Source: Azospirillum sp. TSH58 (GTDB taxonomy: Bacteria > Pseudomonadota > Alphaproteobacteria > Azospirillales > Azospirillaceae). From it: 64,000 nucleotides of DNA. The notes under the pieces were generated by a model. The model saw nothing but the letters and a program-made list of their open reading frames with translations, did no database searches and had not been told where the DNA came from. Position numbers and translations under genes: made by a program. Numbering within the stretch: position 1 is the first letter of the stretch; each line of letters opens with the position of its first letter. Location of the stretch: positions 1,626,001 to 1,690,000 of the forward strand of contig NZ_CP022364.1 of the NCBI RefSeq assembly GCF_003119115.1, read 5' to 3'. This document shows, piece by piece, positions 46,692 through 56,780 of the stretch.

Positions 46692-46996
46692 GCTTGTGCG
46701 TTGGTGTCCGGCGGACCGCCGCCGTTCGGTCCGGTCCGCCCCGGAACCCCACCGCCCGGATGTGACCGTCTCTTCCCTCCCGCGTGATCATCGCAGTCCC
46801 GCCTTGCCGCCGTCCCCGTCCGCCGGGGCCGGACCTTGTGGCTTGCCCGGAATCCGGGCTTGCCGGGGACGGGTTCGTCACGTCGCGGTTGACCGGCAAC
46901 CGGCCATTCGTGTTATCCCTGTTCCGTGCCCGACCGGGCTCCGGATGGAGAACCGGCGGTTGCCGCGACCCGAACAACGCCAGCGAAGCGTCGAGT
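46650..46996. other. Intergenic region between mucR and olsB
   Basis: This 347-base stretch holds the 16-bp repeats at its left end and a promoter-like pair at 46889-46918 on its right. Otherwise no gene, hairpin with T-run, or RNA element was recognised. Confidence 0.6.
46889..46918 (+). promoter_or_regulatory. Candidate promoter for olsBA
   Basis: TTGACC (46889-46894) and TTATCC (46913-46918) are separated by 18 bases. Transcription would begin near 46925, about 70 bases before the olsB ATG. Judged by eye only. Confidence 0.4.
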
Positions 46997-47821
46997 ATGG
47001 CTGATACAGGCACGGACCAGGGCAGCTCTTCGGATCTGCGCATGGGCTCCCTCGAAGTGCGGCTGGCCGAAAGCGCCGCCGAGATCGACTGGGCCCAGGC
47101 GTTGCGCTACCGCGTCTTCTACGAGGAGATGTCGGCGGTGCCGTCGCCGGACATGGCCGCGCGCCATCGCGACTTCGACGATTTCGACACCATCTGCGAC
47201 CATCTGCTGGTCATCGACCACGCCCGCGGCGACGGCCCGGAATCCGTGGTCGGCACCTACCGGCTGATCCGCCGCCCGGCGGCGGCCAAGGCCGGGCGCT
47301 TCTATTCCAGCGACGAATACGACATCGGCCGGCTGGTCAGCTATCCGGGGGAGATCCTGGAGCTGGGCCGGTCCTGCGTCGACGCCGCCTACCGCACGCG
47401 CGGCAGCAGCATGCAGCTTCTGTGGCGCGGCATCGCGGCTTACGTCTTCCACCACGACATCGCGGTGATGTTCGGCTGCGCCAGCCTGCCGGGCACCGAC
47501 CCGGTGGCGATGGCCGAGCCGCTCGCCTATCTGCATCACTTCCATCTGGCTCCGGAGGAGTTGCGCCCGGTGGCGCTGCCGGAACGCTATGTCGGCATGG
47601 ATCTGATGCCCCGCGACCGGATCGACCCGAAGCGCGCGCTGACCGTCCTGCCGCCGCTGATCAAGGGCTATCTGCGGCTGGGCGGCTTCATCGGCGACGG
47701 CGCGGTGATCGATCACCAGTTCAACACCACCGACGTGTCGATCGTGGTGAAGACCGACCTGATCACCAACAAATACTCCAAGCACTACGAGCGGCGCAGC
47801 CGCGACGCCCAGATCGCGTGA
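46997..47821 (+). CDS. olsB: Ornithine N-acyltransferase (OlsB-like)
   Basis: The 274-residue protein belongs to the GNAT-like family of OlsB, related to acyl-homoserine-lactone synthases. It contains QALRYRVFYEEMSA, VGTYRLIRR, SSDEYDIGRLVSYPGEILELGRSCV (in outline: EYDIGRL and ELGRSCVD), and VMFGCASLPGTDP. OlsB adds a 3-hydroxy fatty acid from acyl-ACP to ornithine, the first step of ornithine-lipid synthesis. The next gene is a PlsC-type acyltransferase, the second step. The pair strongly supports this role; the substrate itself is not proven. Confidence 0.9.
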   Translation: MADTGTDQGSSSDLRMGSLEVRLAESAAEIDWAQALRYRVFYEEMSAVPSPDMAARHRDFDDFDTICDHLLVIDHARGDGPESVVGTYRLIRRPAAAKAGRFYSSDEYDIGRLVSYPGEILELGRSCVDAAYRTRGSSMQLLWRGIAAYVFHHDIAVMFGCASLPGTDPVAMAEPLAYLHHFHLAPEELRPVALPERYVGMDLMPRDRIDPKRALTVLPPLIKGYLRLGGFIGDGAVIDHQFNTTDVSIVVKTDLITNKYSKHYERRSRDAQIA

Positions 47822-47864
47822 CCCACATCGCATCAGCAAGCGGGCGCACCGGGAGACGGATGGC

Positions 47865-48698
47865 ATGACGGCGGTGGATGCAACCGGTGCGCGTGCCATG
47901 GGGTCGTCGGTGCGGGGCGGGCTGCGTCTGGCCGCCTATGTGCTGTGGACGCTCCTGCTGGTCCCGGTGCAGGCGCTGGCCGTCGCGCTGCGGTCGCCGC
48001 TGCGCTTCCGGATACCGCGATTCTATCACCGGGTCTGCGCCGCCATCCTGGGCATCGGCGTCGTGGTGCGCGGCGAGCGCGCGGCGGACGGGCCGGTGCT
48101 GTTCGTCTCCAACCATTCCTCCTACCTCGACATCACGGTGCTGGGGTCGGTCATTCCGGGCTCCTTCGTGGCGAAGAGCGAGGTCGCCGGCTGGCCCTTC
48201 TTCGGGGCGCTGGCGAAGCTCCAGCAGACCGTCTTCGTGGAGCGCAAGGCCCGCGCCGGGGTGGAGAAGCAGCGGGACGAGCTGGGCGCCCGGCTGGACG
48301 CCGGCGACAGCCTGATCCTGTTCCCCGAAGGCACCTCCAGCGACGGCAACCGCACGCTCCCCTTCAAGACGGCGCTGTTCGCGGTGGCCGCCCGGCGCAT
48401 CGGGGACCGGCCGCTGACCGTGCAGCCGGTCAGCATCGCCCCGACGCGGCTGGACGGCATCCCGATGGGGATCGCCTTCCGTCCCTGTTACGCGTGGTAC
48501 GGCGACATGGATCTCGCCCCCCATCTGTGGACGGTCTTCACGCTGGGCCGCATGACGGTGGAGGTGGAGTTCCATCCCCCGGTGACCATCGACGGCTTCT
48601 CCAGCCGCAAGGCCCTGGCCGACCATTGCCAGCGCGCCGTCGCCCGCGGCGTCGAGCGCGCGGTGTCCGGAAGGCCGCTGCCTTCCGCAACACCGTGA
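47865..48698 (+). CDS. olsA: Lyso-ornithine-lipid O-acyltransferase (OlsA-like, PlsC family)
   Basis: The 277-residue protein has an N-terminal membrane helix and a PlsC acyltransferase domain with the H-x4-D motif in [23 protein letters not shown], and [16 protein letters not shown]. This family includes OlsA and 1-acylglycerol-3-phosphate acyltransferases. The place directly after olsB makes OlsA the better name, though some enzymes of this type do both. It starts 43 bases after olsB. In rhizobia a plsC-type gene is also found before miaB. Confidence 0.88.
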   Translation: MTAVDATGARAMGSSVRGGLRLAAYVLWTLLLVPVQALAVALRSPLRFRIPRFYHRVCAAILGIGVVVRGERAADGPVLFVSNHSSYLDITVLGSVIPGSFVAKSEVAGWPFFGALAKLQQTVFVERKARAGVEKQRDELGARLDAGDSLILFPEGTSSDGNRTLPFKTALFAVAARRIGDRPLTVQPVSIAPTRLDGIPMGIAFRPCYAWYGDMDLAPHLWTVFTLGRMTVEVEFHPPVTIDGFSSRKALADHCQRAVARGVERAVSGRPLPSATP

Positions 48699-48930
48699 CG
48701 GAAACTTTCCACACCACGAAATGGAAAGACGACCTGCGGGCACGATTGACTCGTTTTCCCGCACTCGTGCTACCATATCGGCAGGGTGCGATGCCGCGAC
48801 GCGGCGGGTCGCGCGCCGGATTGCGCCGCTTGGACCGGTGCCGTCCAGGCGCGCGTTTTTGTATTGGTCGAGATCGCGGTTGGCCCAGATCGCGGTTGGT
48901 CGGGATCGTTCAGCGCTGTGGAAGGGATCG

Positions 48931-50315
<1,385 letters not shown>

Positions 50316-50319
<4 letters not shown>

Positions 50320-51398
50320 ACGGCTTGCCCGATCAACGCCCGGATCAACGGATTGATCTGAACTTCGACGACAACCGGCTGCTGCCGATGCTGTACGGGG
50401 AGCATGACCGCCACCTCGCCCGCATCGAGAACCAGCTGGGCGTCTCCCTGATTTCCCGCGGCAACACGCTGACCATCGCCGGTCCGGCGGAATCGTCGGA
50501 AGCCGCCCGTTCGGCCATCGACGCCCTCTATGAGCGGCTGAAGCGCGGCATGAGCGTCGGCACCGGCGAGGTGGACGCCGCCGTCCGCATGGCGACCGGC
50601 GTCGGCGGCGCCCTGCGCGACCAGAATCTGGCGACGCTCAGCCGGGGCGAGGTCGCGGTGCGCACGCGGCGCAAGGGCGCGATCACCCCGCGCTCCCCCA
50701 TGCAGGCGGCCTACCTCCAGGCTCTGGCGGAAAGCGAGATGGTCTTCGGGCTCGGCCCGGCCGGCACCGGCAAGACCTACCTCGCCGTCGCCCAGGCGGT
50801 GGCGCTGCTGACCACCGGCCAGGTGGACCGCATCATCCTGTCGCGCCCCGCCGTCGAGGCGGGGGAGCGGCTGGGCTTCCTGCCCGGCGACCTGAAGGAG
50901 AAGGTGGACCCTTATCTGCGCCCGCTCTACGACGCGCTGCACGACATGCTGCCGGCGGAGCAGGTGAAGAAGCGCCTGGAGTCCGGCGAGATCGAGATCG
51001 CCCCGCTCGCCTTCATGCGCGGCCGCACGCTCGCCAACGCCTTCGTCATCCTGGACGAGGCGCAGAACACCACGCCCATGCAGATGAAGATGTTCCTCAC
51101 CCGCCTGGGCGAGGGGGGCCGCATGGCGGTCACCGGCGACATCTCCCAGACCGATCTGCCGGCCGGCGCCAAGTCCGGCCTGCGCGAGGCGCTGGACATC
51201 CTGGAGGGGGTGGAGGGCATCCGCTTCGTCCATTTCACCGCCGCCGACGTGGTGCGCCACCCGCTGGTCGCCCGCATCATCCGCGCCTATGACCGTGCCG
51301 AGGGCGCCCGCGCCGACGCCCAGCGCAAGCCTGCCCCCCGGCGGACCACCGCCGCGGACGACGGTGGGCCGGACGCGGATGCGGAGGGAACACCGTGA
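50316..51398 (+). CDS. phoH: PhoH-like ATPase
   Basis: The 360-residue protein has an N-terminal KH-like region ([19 protein letters not shown]) and a PhoH P-loop domain: [58 protein letters not shown], and GDISQTDLP. It is an RNA-associated ATPase of uncertain role, often next to ybeY. The start TTG at 50316 overlaps the miaB stop (TTGA) and is preceded by GGAGG at a proper distance. Confidence 0.95.
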
Positions 51399-51928
51399 TG
51401 GCCGTCGATGTCGTCGTTTCACGTGAAGCGGGCGAGTGGGCGGACAACGCCGAATGGCTGTGCGAACGCGCCGCGCTCGCCGCGCTCTCCGTCACCTACG
51501 ACGAGGAGGAAGGGCCGGCGGAGCTGTCCGTCGTGCTGGCCGACGACGCGCTGGTGCACCGCCTGAACCGCGAATACCGCGGCAAGGACAAGCCGACCAA
51601 CGTGCTGTCCTTCGCCCTGACCGAAGCGGAGGAGCCCGAACTGGGCGAGGACGCGCCGGTCATGCTGGGCGACGTGATCCTGGCCTGGGAGACCGTCGCC
51701 CGTGAAGCCGCCGAGCAGGGTAAAACCCCTTCGGACCATATGACCCACCTTGTGGTGCATGGCGTTCTTCATTTGCTCGGGTATGATCACGAGACGGATG
51801 ACGAGGCCGAGGAGATGGAGCAGCTCGAAACCGACGTGCTCGCGACCCTCGGCATCGCCGATCCGTACGCCGCCACGCGCTCTCCGCCCGGAGAGCCGAA
51901 CCTGGACGAACAACCACCGGACCGATGA
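51395..51928 (+). CDS. ybeY: Endoribonuclease YbeY
   Basis: YbeY is a zinc RNase needed for 16S rRNA 3' maturation and ribosome quality control. The 177-residue protein has the zinc motif HLVVHGVLHLLGYDHETDDEA (H-x3-H-x5-H) and NREYRGKDKPTNVLSF. GTG at 51395 overlaps the phoH stop (GTGA); ATG at 51398 is an alternative that removes one residue. A parS-like sequence lies in its first codons. Confidence 0.95.
   Translation: MMAVDVVVSREAGEWADNAEWLCERAALAALSVTYDEEEGPAELSVVLADDALVHRLNREYRGKDKPTNVLSFALTEAEEPELGEDAPVMLGDVILAWETVAREAAEQGKTPSDHMTHLVVHGVLHLLGYDHETDDEAEEMEQLETDVLATLGIADPYAATRSPPGEPNLDEQPPDR
51415..51430. other. parS-like sequence (13 of 16)
   Basis: The 16-mer starting CGTTTCACGTGAAG matches the parS consensus TGTTTCACGTGAAACA at 13 positions, with a perfect TTTCACGTGAA centre. 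It lies in codons 7-12 of ybeY, so coding need partly explains it. Confidence 0.35.
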
Positions 51929-52842
51929 GCGAGATTTCCGACAGTCGAACGCCCCGTGAAGACGGGGCCGAAGATCAACAATCCTTGGGCCACCTGTTTC
52001 GCGGGTGGATGAGGACCGTTTTGGGGGGGCGCGATGACGCCACCCTGCGCGCCACGATCGAAGACCTGATCGAGGATCAGGACAGCGGCGAGGGATCGCT
52101 GGGGGCGGGCGAGCGCGCCCTGCTCGCCAACATCCTGAAACTGCGCGACCGCACCGTCGACGACGTGATGGTGCCCCGCGCGGACATCGTCGCGGTGGAT
52201 GTGGACACGCCGTTCCCCGCCCTCGTCCAGCGCATGGCGGAGGAAGCCCATTCCCGCCTGCCGGTGTTCCGTGAAACGCTCGACGACGTCGTCGGCATGG
52301 TCCACATCAAGGACGTGCTGGTGGCGATGGCCAGCCGGACGCCGGTCGAGCTGAAGGACATCGTGCGCGATCTCAGCATCGTCGCGCCCAGCATGCCGGT
52401 GGTCGACCTGCTGGTGCAGATGCGCCAGAAGCGCCAGCACATGGCGCTGGTGGTCGACGAGTTCGGCGGCATCGACGGCCTCGTCACCATCGAGGATCTG
52501 GTCGAGGAGATCGTCGGCGAGATCGAGGACGAGCACGACGAGGAGGCGACCCCCCATTTCGTGGAACGTCCCGACGGCTCGATCATCGCCGATGCCCGCG
52601 TCTCCATCGAGGATTTCGAGGACCGTGTCGGCACCTTCCTGACCGAGGAGGAGCGCGAGGACATCGACACGCTCGGCGGTCTCGTCGTTTCGCTGGCCGG
52701 GCGGGTGCCGGGCAAGGGGGAGACGCTGATCCACCCCTCCGGCCTGGAGTTCGAGATCGTCGAGGCCGACCCCCGCCGCATCAAAAGGCTGCGCGTCCGA
52801 ACCGCGCCCGCCGAGAATTCCGCCCTGGCCGAGGTCGGGTAA
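51925..52842 (+). CDS. corC: CorC/HlyC family CBS-domain protein
   Basis: The 305-residue soluble protein has two CBS domains (VMVPRADIVAVDVDTPFPAL and LVVDEFGGIDGLVTIEDLVEE regions) and a C-terminal CorC/HlyC domain (GGLVVSLAGRVPGKGETL). These proteins regulate magnesium/cobalt transport or membrane integrity; hemolysin is an old label. Its ATG overlaps the ybeY stop (ATGA). It is last in miaB-phoH-ybeY-corC and has a terminator at its stop codon. Confidence 0.93.
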   Translation: MSEISDSRTPREDGAEDQQSLGHLFRGWMRTVLGGRDDATLRATIEDLIEDQDSGEGSLGAGERALLANILKLRDRTVDDVMVPRADIVAVDVDTPFPALVQRMAEEAHSRLPVFRETLDDVVGMVHIKDVLVAMASRTPVELKDIVRDLSIVAPSMPVVDLLVQMRQKRQHMALVVDEFGGIDGLVTIEDLVEEIVGEIEDEHDEEATPHFVERPDGSIIADARVSIEDFEDRVGTFLTEEEREDIDTLGGLVVSLAGRVPGKGETLIHPSGLEFEIVEADPRRIKRLRVRTAPAENSALAEVG

Positions 52843-52859
52843 AACCCCGCAGGGTTTTT
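52841..52859 (+). terminator. Intrinsic terminator at the corC stop codon
   Basis: AAAACCC (52841-52847) pairs with GGGTTTT (52852-52858) around CGCA, with T-rich end. The stem begins inside the TAA stop codon. The stem is short, so strength is uncertain. Confidence 0.6.
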
Positions 52860-52995
52860 CACCACGAAGACACGAAGGACACAAAGACGGCACAAAGAGG
52901 CTCTACCGCATCCCCGGCATCACGGGCGGAGCGGAGAGCGCTTTGTGACCTTCTTCGTGCCCTTGTGCCTTCGTGCCCTTGTGCCTTCATGGTGA
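52858..52995. repeat. Inverted-repeat element between corC and lnt
   Basis: The left arm (52858-52886) TTCACCACGAAG... and the right arm (52941-52995), ending ...CTTCATGGTGA, are imperfect inverted copies of a sequence rich in CACGAAGG/CACAAAG. The right arm includes two perfect 16-bp repeats, CTTCGTGCCCTTGTGC, at 52953-52968 and 52969-52984. About 55 bases lie between arms. No open reading frame or transposase is present. It looks like a miniature dispersed repeat. Confidence 0.75.
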
Positions 52996-53064
52996 TTCCG
53001 TTTCCAGACCAGCACCCGCCCCGACAGCCGTCACCGGCCCACCCGCATCCGGAGTGTTCCCCCC

Positions 53065-54666
53065 TTGACCGCCACCGACATGACGACCACCCCGGCCCGG
53101 CTGGGCCGCCTGTCCGCGGGTCTGGCCGGGCTGGCCGGCTGGCGTCGGCTGCTGGCGGCGGCGGGCTTCGGCGGGCTGGCGACGCTGGCCCTGCCGCCGG
53201 CCGACGCGGTGCCGCTGCTGCTGATCGCCTTTCCGGGGCTGCTCTGGCTGCTCGACGGGGCGCGGACGAAGCGGCAGGCCTTCGCGGTGGGCTGGTTCTT
53301 CGGCTTCGGCCACCACCTGCTCGGCCTCTACTGGATCAGCGCGGCGCTGTTCACCGACATCGAACGCTTCTGGTGGGCGCTGCCGCTGTCGGCGGCGGGG
53401 CTGCCGATCCTGCTGGCGATGTTCTCCGGCTTCGCGACGCTGCTGGTCTGGATGCTCCGCGCCAGAGGACTGGGGCAGGGGCTGGGGAGGGTGGTTCTGT
53501 TCGCCGCCTCCTGGGCGCTGTTCGAATGGCTGCGCGGCCATGTCTTCACCGGCTTCCCGTGGAACCTCGTCGGCTATGGCTGGACGGGCTTTCTGCCGGT
53601 TCTGCAGGGCGTCTCGCTGATCGGCGTCTACGGCCTCAGCCTGCTGACCGTGCTGGTGGCGTCGCTGCCGGCGGCGCTGGCCGACGCGGCGGTGCCGCGC
53701 CGCCGCGCCTGGGGCGCGCTGGCCGCCGGGCTGGCGCTGTTCGCGGCGCTGGGCGCCTGGGGCGGGCTGCGGCTGGCCGGGGCGTCGGAGGCGACGGTTC
53801 CGGACGTGCGGCTGCGGCTCGTCCAGCCGGCCATCGACCAGCGGCTGAAATGGGCGGCGGGCGAACGGGTGCGCAACATCCAGCAGCAGATGGAGTTCTC
53901 CGCCGCTCCCTCCCGCGAGCCGATCACCCATGTGATCTGGGCGGAGACCGCCGTGCCCCTGTTCCTCGACCAGGACGCCAGCCTGCGTCAGGCGCTGGGG
54001 TCGGTCACCCCGCCCGGCGGGCTGCTCATCACCGGGGTGCCGCGCATGGAGGCCGGGCCGGAGGGCGCGCCCCTCTATTACAACAGCCTGGCGGCGGTCG
54101 ACGGCAGCGGCGCGGTGACGGGGCGCTTCGACAAGTTCCACCTCGTGCCCTTCGGCGAATACATGCCGCTGCGCCGCTGGCTGCCGGTCGGGGCCATCGC
54201 CGGCAACGGGGCGGAGTTCTCCGCCGGTCCGGGTCCGGTGTCGCTCGATCTCAAGGGCCTGCCGCCGGTCAGCCCGCTGATCTGCTACGAGGTGATCTTC
54301 CCCGGCGCCGTCCTGCCCGCCACGGAGGACGGCGCCGGGCGGCCACGCTGGATGCTGAACCTGACCAACGACGCCTGGTACGGCAACACCGCCGGGCCGC
54401 ACCAGCATTTCGCCATCGCCCGGACCCGCGCGGTGGAGGAGGGGATGCCGCTGGTCCGCGTCGCCAACACCGGCATCTCCGGCGTGGTGGACTCCCACGG
54501 CCGTGTCACAGCCATGCTGCCGCTTGGTCACAGGGGTGTGGTCGATGCGGCCTTGCCGGAAGCGCTGCCCACCCCCACTCTCTACGGACGAGTGGGCGAT
54601 GGCGCGTTTGGGTTGCTTCTTTTGACCTGTTTCGCGGTGGGCCTGCGCACACGACATCGCGGTTAG
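53065..54666 (+). CDS. lnt: Apolipoprotein N-acyltransferase
   Basis: Lnt adds the third acyl chain to lipoproteins. The roughly 533-residue protein has about seven membrane helices and a periplasmic carbon-nitrogen hydrolase domain with the catalytic Glu in VIWAETAVPLFLD, Lys in GRFDKFHLVPFGEY and Cys in LICYEVIFPG. NLTNDAWYGNTAGPHQH is typical. TTG 53065 has GGAG ten bases upstream; ATG 53080 lacks a ribosome-binding site but is possible. It modifies substrates such as the MltA and 13.7-kb lipoproteins here, by inference. Confidence 0.95.
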   Translation: MTATDMTTTPARLGRLSAGLAGLAGWRRLLAAAGFGGLATLALPPADAVPLLLIAFPGLLWLLDGARTKRQAFAVGWFFGFGHHLLGLYWISAALFTDIERFWWALPLSAAGLPILLAMFSGFATLLVWMLRARGLGQGLGRVVLFAASWALFEWLRGHVFTGFPWNLVGYGWTGFLPVLQGVSLIGVYGLSLLTVLVASLPAALADAAVPRRRAWGALAAGLALFAALGAWGGLRLAGASEATVPDVRLRLVQPAIDQRLKWAAGERVRNIQQQMEFSAAPSREPITHVIWAETAVPLFLDQDASLRQALGSVTPPGGLLITGVPRMEAGPEGAPLYYNSLAAVDGSGAVTGRFDKFHLVPFGEYMPLRRWLPVGAIAGNGAEFSAGPGPVSLDLKGLPPVSPLICYEVIFPGAVLPATEDGAGRPRWMLNLTNDAWYGNTAGPHQHFAIARTRAVEEGMPLVRVANTGISGVVDSHGRVTAMLPLGHRGVVDAALPEALPTPTLYGRVGDGAFGLLLLTCFAVGLRTRHRG

Positions 54667-54686
54667 CGCAACCGAGACTCTTTTTT
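54660..54686 (+). terminator. Weak terminator at the lnt stop codon
   Basis: CGGTT (54660-54664) pairs with AACCG (54670-54674), followed a few bases later by a run of six T. The stem is only 5 bp. Confidence 0.4.
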
Positions 54687-54718
54687 CAATCACGCGCATC
54701 GGGAGCGCTCGGGCGCCC

Positions 54719-54748
54719 TTGACTGCATACATGGATATGTCGTATCAA
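54719..54748 (+). promoter_or_regulatory. Candidate promoter and operator for phrR
   Basis: TTGACT (54719-54724), 18 bases, TATCAA (54743-54748). A palindrome, ACATGGATATGT (54729-54740), lies between them and could be the site of autoregulation by the helix-turn-helix product. Confidence 0.45.
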
Positions 54749-54779
54749 GGTTGCACAACTGTTTCAGGGAATTAGAGCA

Positions 54780-55268
54780 ATGCCAGCAACAGAAACGCGG
54801 GGCCGCCGGGCCGCTGCCGGTCGCCCCAAGACGGGCAAGCCGAACCCGATCGACGTTCACGTCGGCTCCCGCGTCCGGTTGCGCCGGACCCTTCTCGGAA
54901 TGAGCCAGGAGAAGCTGGGCGAGGCCATCGGCCTGACCTTCCAGCAGGTGCAGAAGTACGAACGCGGCGCCAACCGCATCGGCGCGTCGCGCCTGTTCGA
55001 CCTCAGCCGCGTCCTGGACGTTCCGGTGTCCTTCTTCTTCGACGACATGCCGGCGGAAGCCGCCGCGGCCCCGGTTGACGACGACGAGAGCGGCGCCGCC
55101 GGTTTCGAGGAGCGTTCGAGCGGCTACGAGCCCGATCCGATGGCCAAGCGCGAGACGCTGGAGCTGGTGCGCGCCTACTACCGCATCAACGACCCGTCGG
55201 TGCGCAAGCGCCTGTTCGAGCTGACCAAGGCCGTTGCCAATTCCGGCATGGTCGAAGCGGCCGAGTAA
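54780..55268 (+). CDS. PhrR-type helix-turn-helix regulator
   Basis: The 162-residue protein has an XRE-type helix-turn-helix at residues 28-88 (SQEKLGEAIGLTFQQVQKYE, RGANRIGASRLFDLSRVLDV) and a C-terminal helical part. Alphaproteobacteria have this gene between lnt and metK; in Sinorhizobium it was named phrR for low-pH response. Whether it controls metK or acid response here is unknown. It is preceded by AGGGA. Confidence 0.9.
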   Translation: MPATETRGRRAAAGRPKTGKPNPIDVHVGSRVRLRRTLLGMSQEKLGEAIGLTFQQVQKYERGANRIGASRLFDLSRVLDVPVSFFFDDMPAEAAAAPVDDDESGAAGFEERSSGYEPDPMAKRETLELVRAYYRINDPSVRKRLFELTKAVANSGMVEAAE

Positions 55269-55324
55269 CACGGTTCAGAGACCCGAGCCGAGCAACCGGA
55301 AGCAATCCGGACGGCAGGAAGATT

Positions 55325-55353
55325 GGGGAACGCGGCCCTCCGGCCCGTTCCCC
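55325..55353 (+). terminator. Hairpin downstream of phrR
   Basis: GGGGAACG (55325-55332) pairs with CGTTCCCC (55346-55353), with a smaller GGCC/GGCC pair inside. T-rich sequence follows weakly (AAAGTTTATTC). Confidence 0.55.
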
Positions 55354-55523
55354 AAAGTTTATTCTAGGCGAATTTCCGTGGCTCTCCCCCAACCTCGGGG
55401 AGATCGCTTGACCTGGAACGCAAACCTTGTCACATACGGAAAATGACTGGCTTACCGTGGGTGCTGCGCCGGTCTTCCTAAATTATTCTGTAAAATAGCC
55501 CCCGCCCATTGCCGAGGTTCGCC

Positions 55524-56693
55524 GTGGCCAAGCTCAACTACGTGTTCACCAGCGAGTCCGTGTCCGAAGGCCATCCGGACAAGGTGTGCGACCGCATCTC
55601 CGACGCCATCGTGGATCTGTACCTGTCGCACGACCCCTACGCCCGCGTGGCGGTGGAAACCCTGGCGACCACCAACCAGATCGTTCTGGCCGGTGAGGTG
55701 CGCGGGCCGGAAAGCATCACCCCCGACATGCTGGTCCAGGTCGCCCGCGCCGCGGTGAAGGACATCGGTTACGAGCAGGACGGCTTCCATTGGGAGAAGA
55801 TGGACGTCAAGTGCTTCGTCCATTCCCAGTCCGCCGACATCGCGGTCGGCGTCGACGCCGCCGGTGAGAAGGACGAGGGCGCGGGCGACCAGGGCATCAT
55901 GTTCGGTTACGCCTGCAACGAGACCCCGGCCCTGATGCCGGCGCCGATCTACTACAGCCACGCCATCCTGAAGTCGCTGGCCGAGGCCCGCCACTCCGGC
56001 GCCGCCCCGCAGCTCGGCCCCGACGCCAAGAGCCAGGTGACGCTGCAGTACGAGAACGGCAAGCCGGTGCGCGCCACCGCGGTGGTCGTCTCCACCCAGC
56101 ACGCCGACGGCCTGACGCAGGAGGAGGTGCGCGAGATCGTCCGTCCGCACGTCATCAACTGCCTGCCCGCCGGCTGGATGTGCGACGAGGCGAACTTCTA
56201 CGTCAACCCGACCGGGCGCTTCGTCATCGGCGGTCCGGACGGCGACGCCGGCCTGACCGGCCGCAAGATCATCGTGGACACCTACGGCGGTGCCGCCCCG
56301 CACGGCGGCGGTGCCTTCTCCGGCAAGGACCCGACCAAAGTCGACCGTTCGGCCGCCTACGCCGCGCGCTACCTCGCCAAGAACGTGGTCGCCGCCGGCC
56401 TGGCCGACCGCTGCACGATCCAGCTCTCCTACGCCATCGGCGTGTCGAAGCCGCTGTCGGTCTATGTCGACACCCACGGCACCGGCACGGTCGACGAGGA
56501 CAAGCTGTCGGAGGTCCTGCAGAAGCTGGTGGACCTGTCCCCGCGCGGCATCCGCACGCATCTGGGCCTGAACCGTCCGGTCTACGCGCGCACCGCCGCC
56601 TACGGCCATTTCGGCCGCGATGCGGAGGCCGACGGCGGCTTCTCCTGGGAGAAGACCGACCTCGTCAACGACCTGCGCGCCGCTTTCTTCTAA
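55524..56693 (+). CDS. metK: S-adenosylmethionine synthetase
   Basis: MetK makes SAM from methionine and ATP. The 389-residue protein has all landmarks: [59 protein letters not shown] (P-loop-like, given in parts), and [19 protein letters not shown]. The start is a GTG at 55524 (VAKLNYVF) with GAGG 6 bases upstream; the TTG at 55509 is less likely. The 255-base gap from phrR has no recognisable SAM riboswitch. A terminator follows at 56733. Confidence 0.97.
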   Translation: MAKLNYVFTSESVSEGHPDKVCDRISDAIVDLYLSHDPYARVAVETLATTNQIVLAGEVRGPESITPDMLVQVARAAVKDIGYEQDGFHWEKMDVKCFVHSQSADIAVGVDAAGEKDEGAGDQGIMFGYACNETPALMPAPIYYSHAILKSLAEARHSGAAPQLGPDAKSQVTLQYENGKPVRATAVVVSTQHADGLTQEEVREIVRPHVINCLPAGWMCDEANFYVNPTGRFVIGGPDGDAGLTGRKIIVDTYGGAAPHGGGAFSGKDPTKVDRSAAYAARYLAKNVVAAGLADRCTIQLSYAIGVSKPLSVYVDTHGTGTVDEDKLSEVLQKLVDLSPRGIRTHLGLNRPVYARTAAYGHFGRDAEADGGFSWEKTDLVNDLRAAFF

Positions 56694-56732
56694 GAGCGGC
56701 TTCTTCCAAGACCGGACCCGATCGTCCGGGAT

Positions 56733-56754
56733 GCAGGGGCCCCACGGCCCCTGC
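56733..56754 (+). terminator. Intrinsic terminator after metK
   Basis: GCAGGGGCC (56733-56741) pairs with GGCCCCTGC (56746-56754) around CCAC and is followed by GTTCGTTTTG. It stands 27 bases before trmB, which therefore needs read-through or its own promoter. Confidence 0.8.
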
Positions 56755-56780
56755 GTTCGTTTTGGGACCCTGCTGTCACG

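Noticed and set aside
48746..48776. Promoter TTGACT ... TACCAT before miaB
   Set aside because: The spacer is 19 bases, too long for a confident sigma-70 promoter.
52263..52278. Fourth parS-like site in corC
   Set aside because: Only the right half GTGAAACG matches; 11 of 16 overall, within coding sequence.
55354..55523. SAM-II or SAM/SAH riboswitch before metK
   Set aside because: I could not align the conserved core of either class; only a generic hairpin is present.
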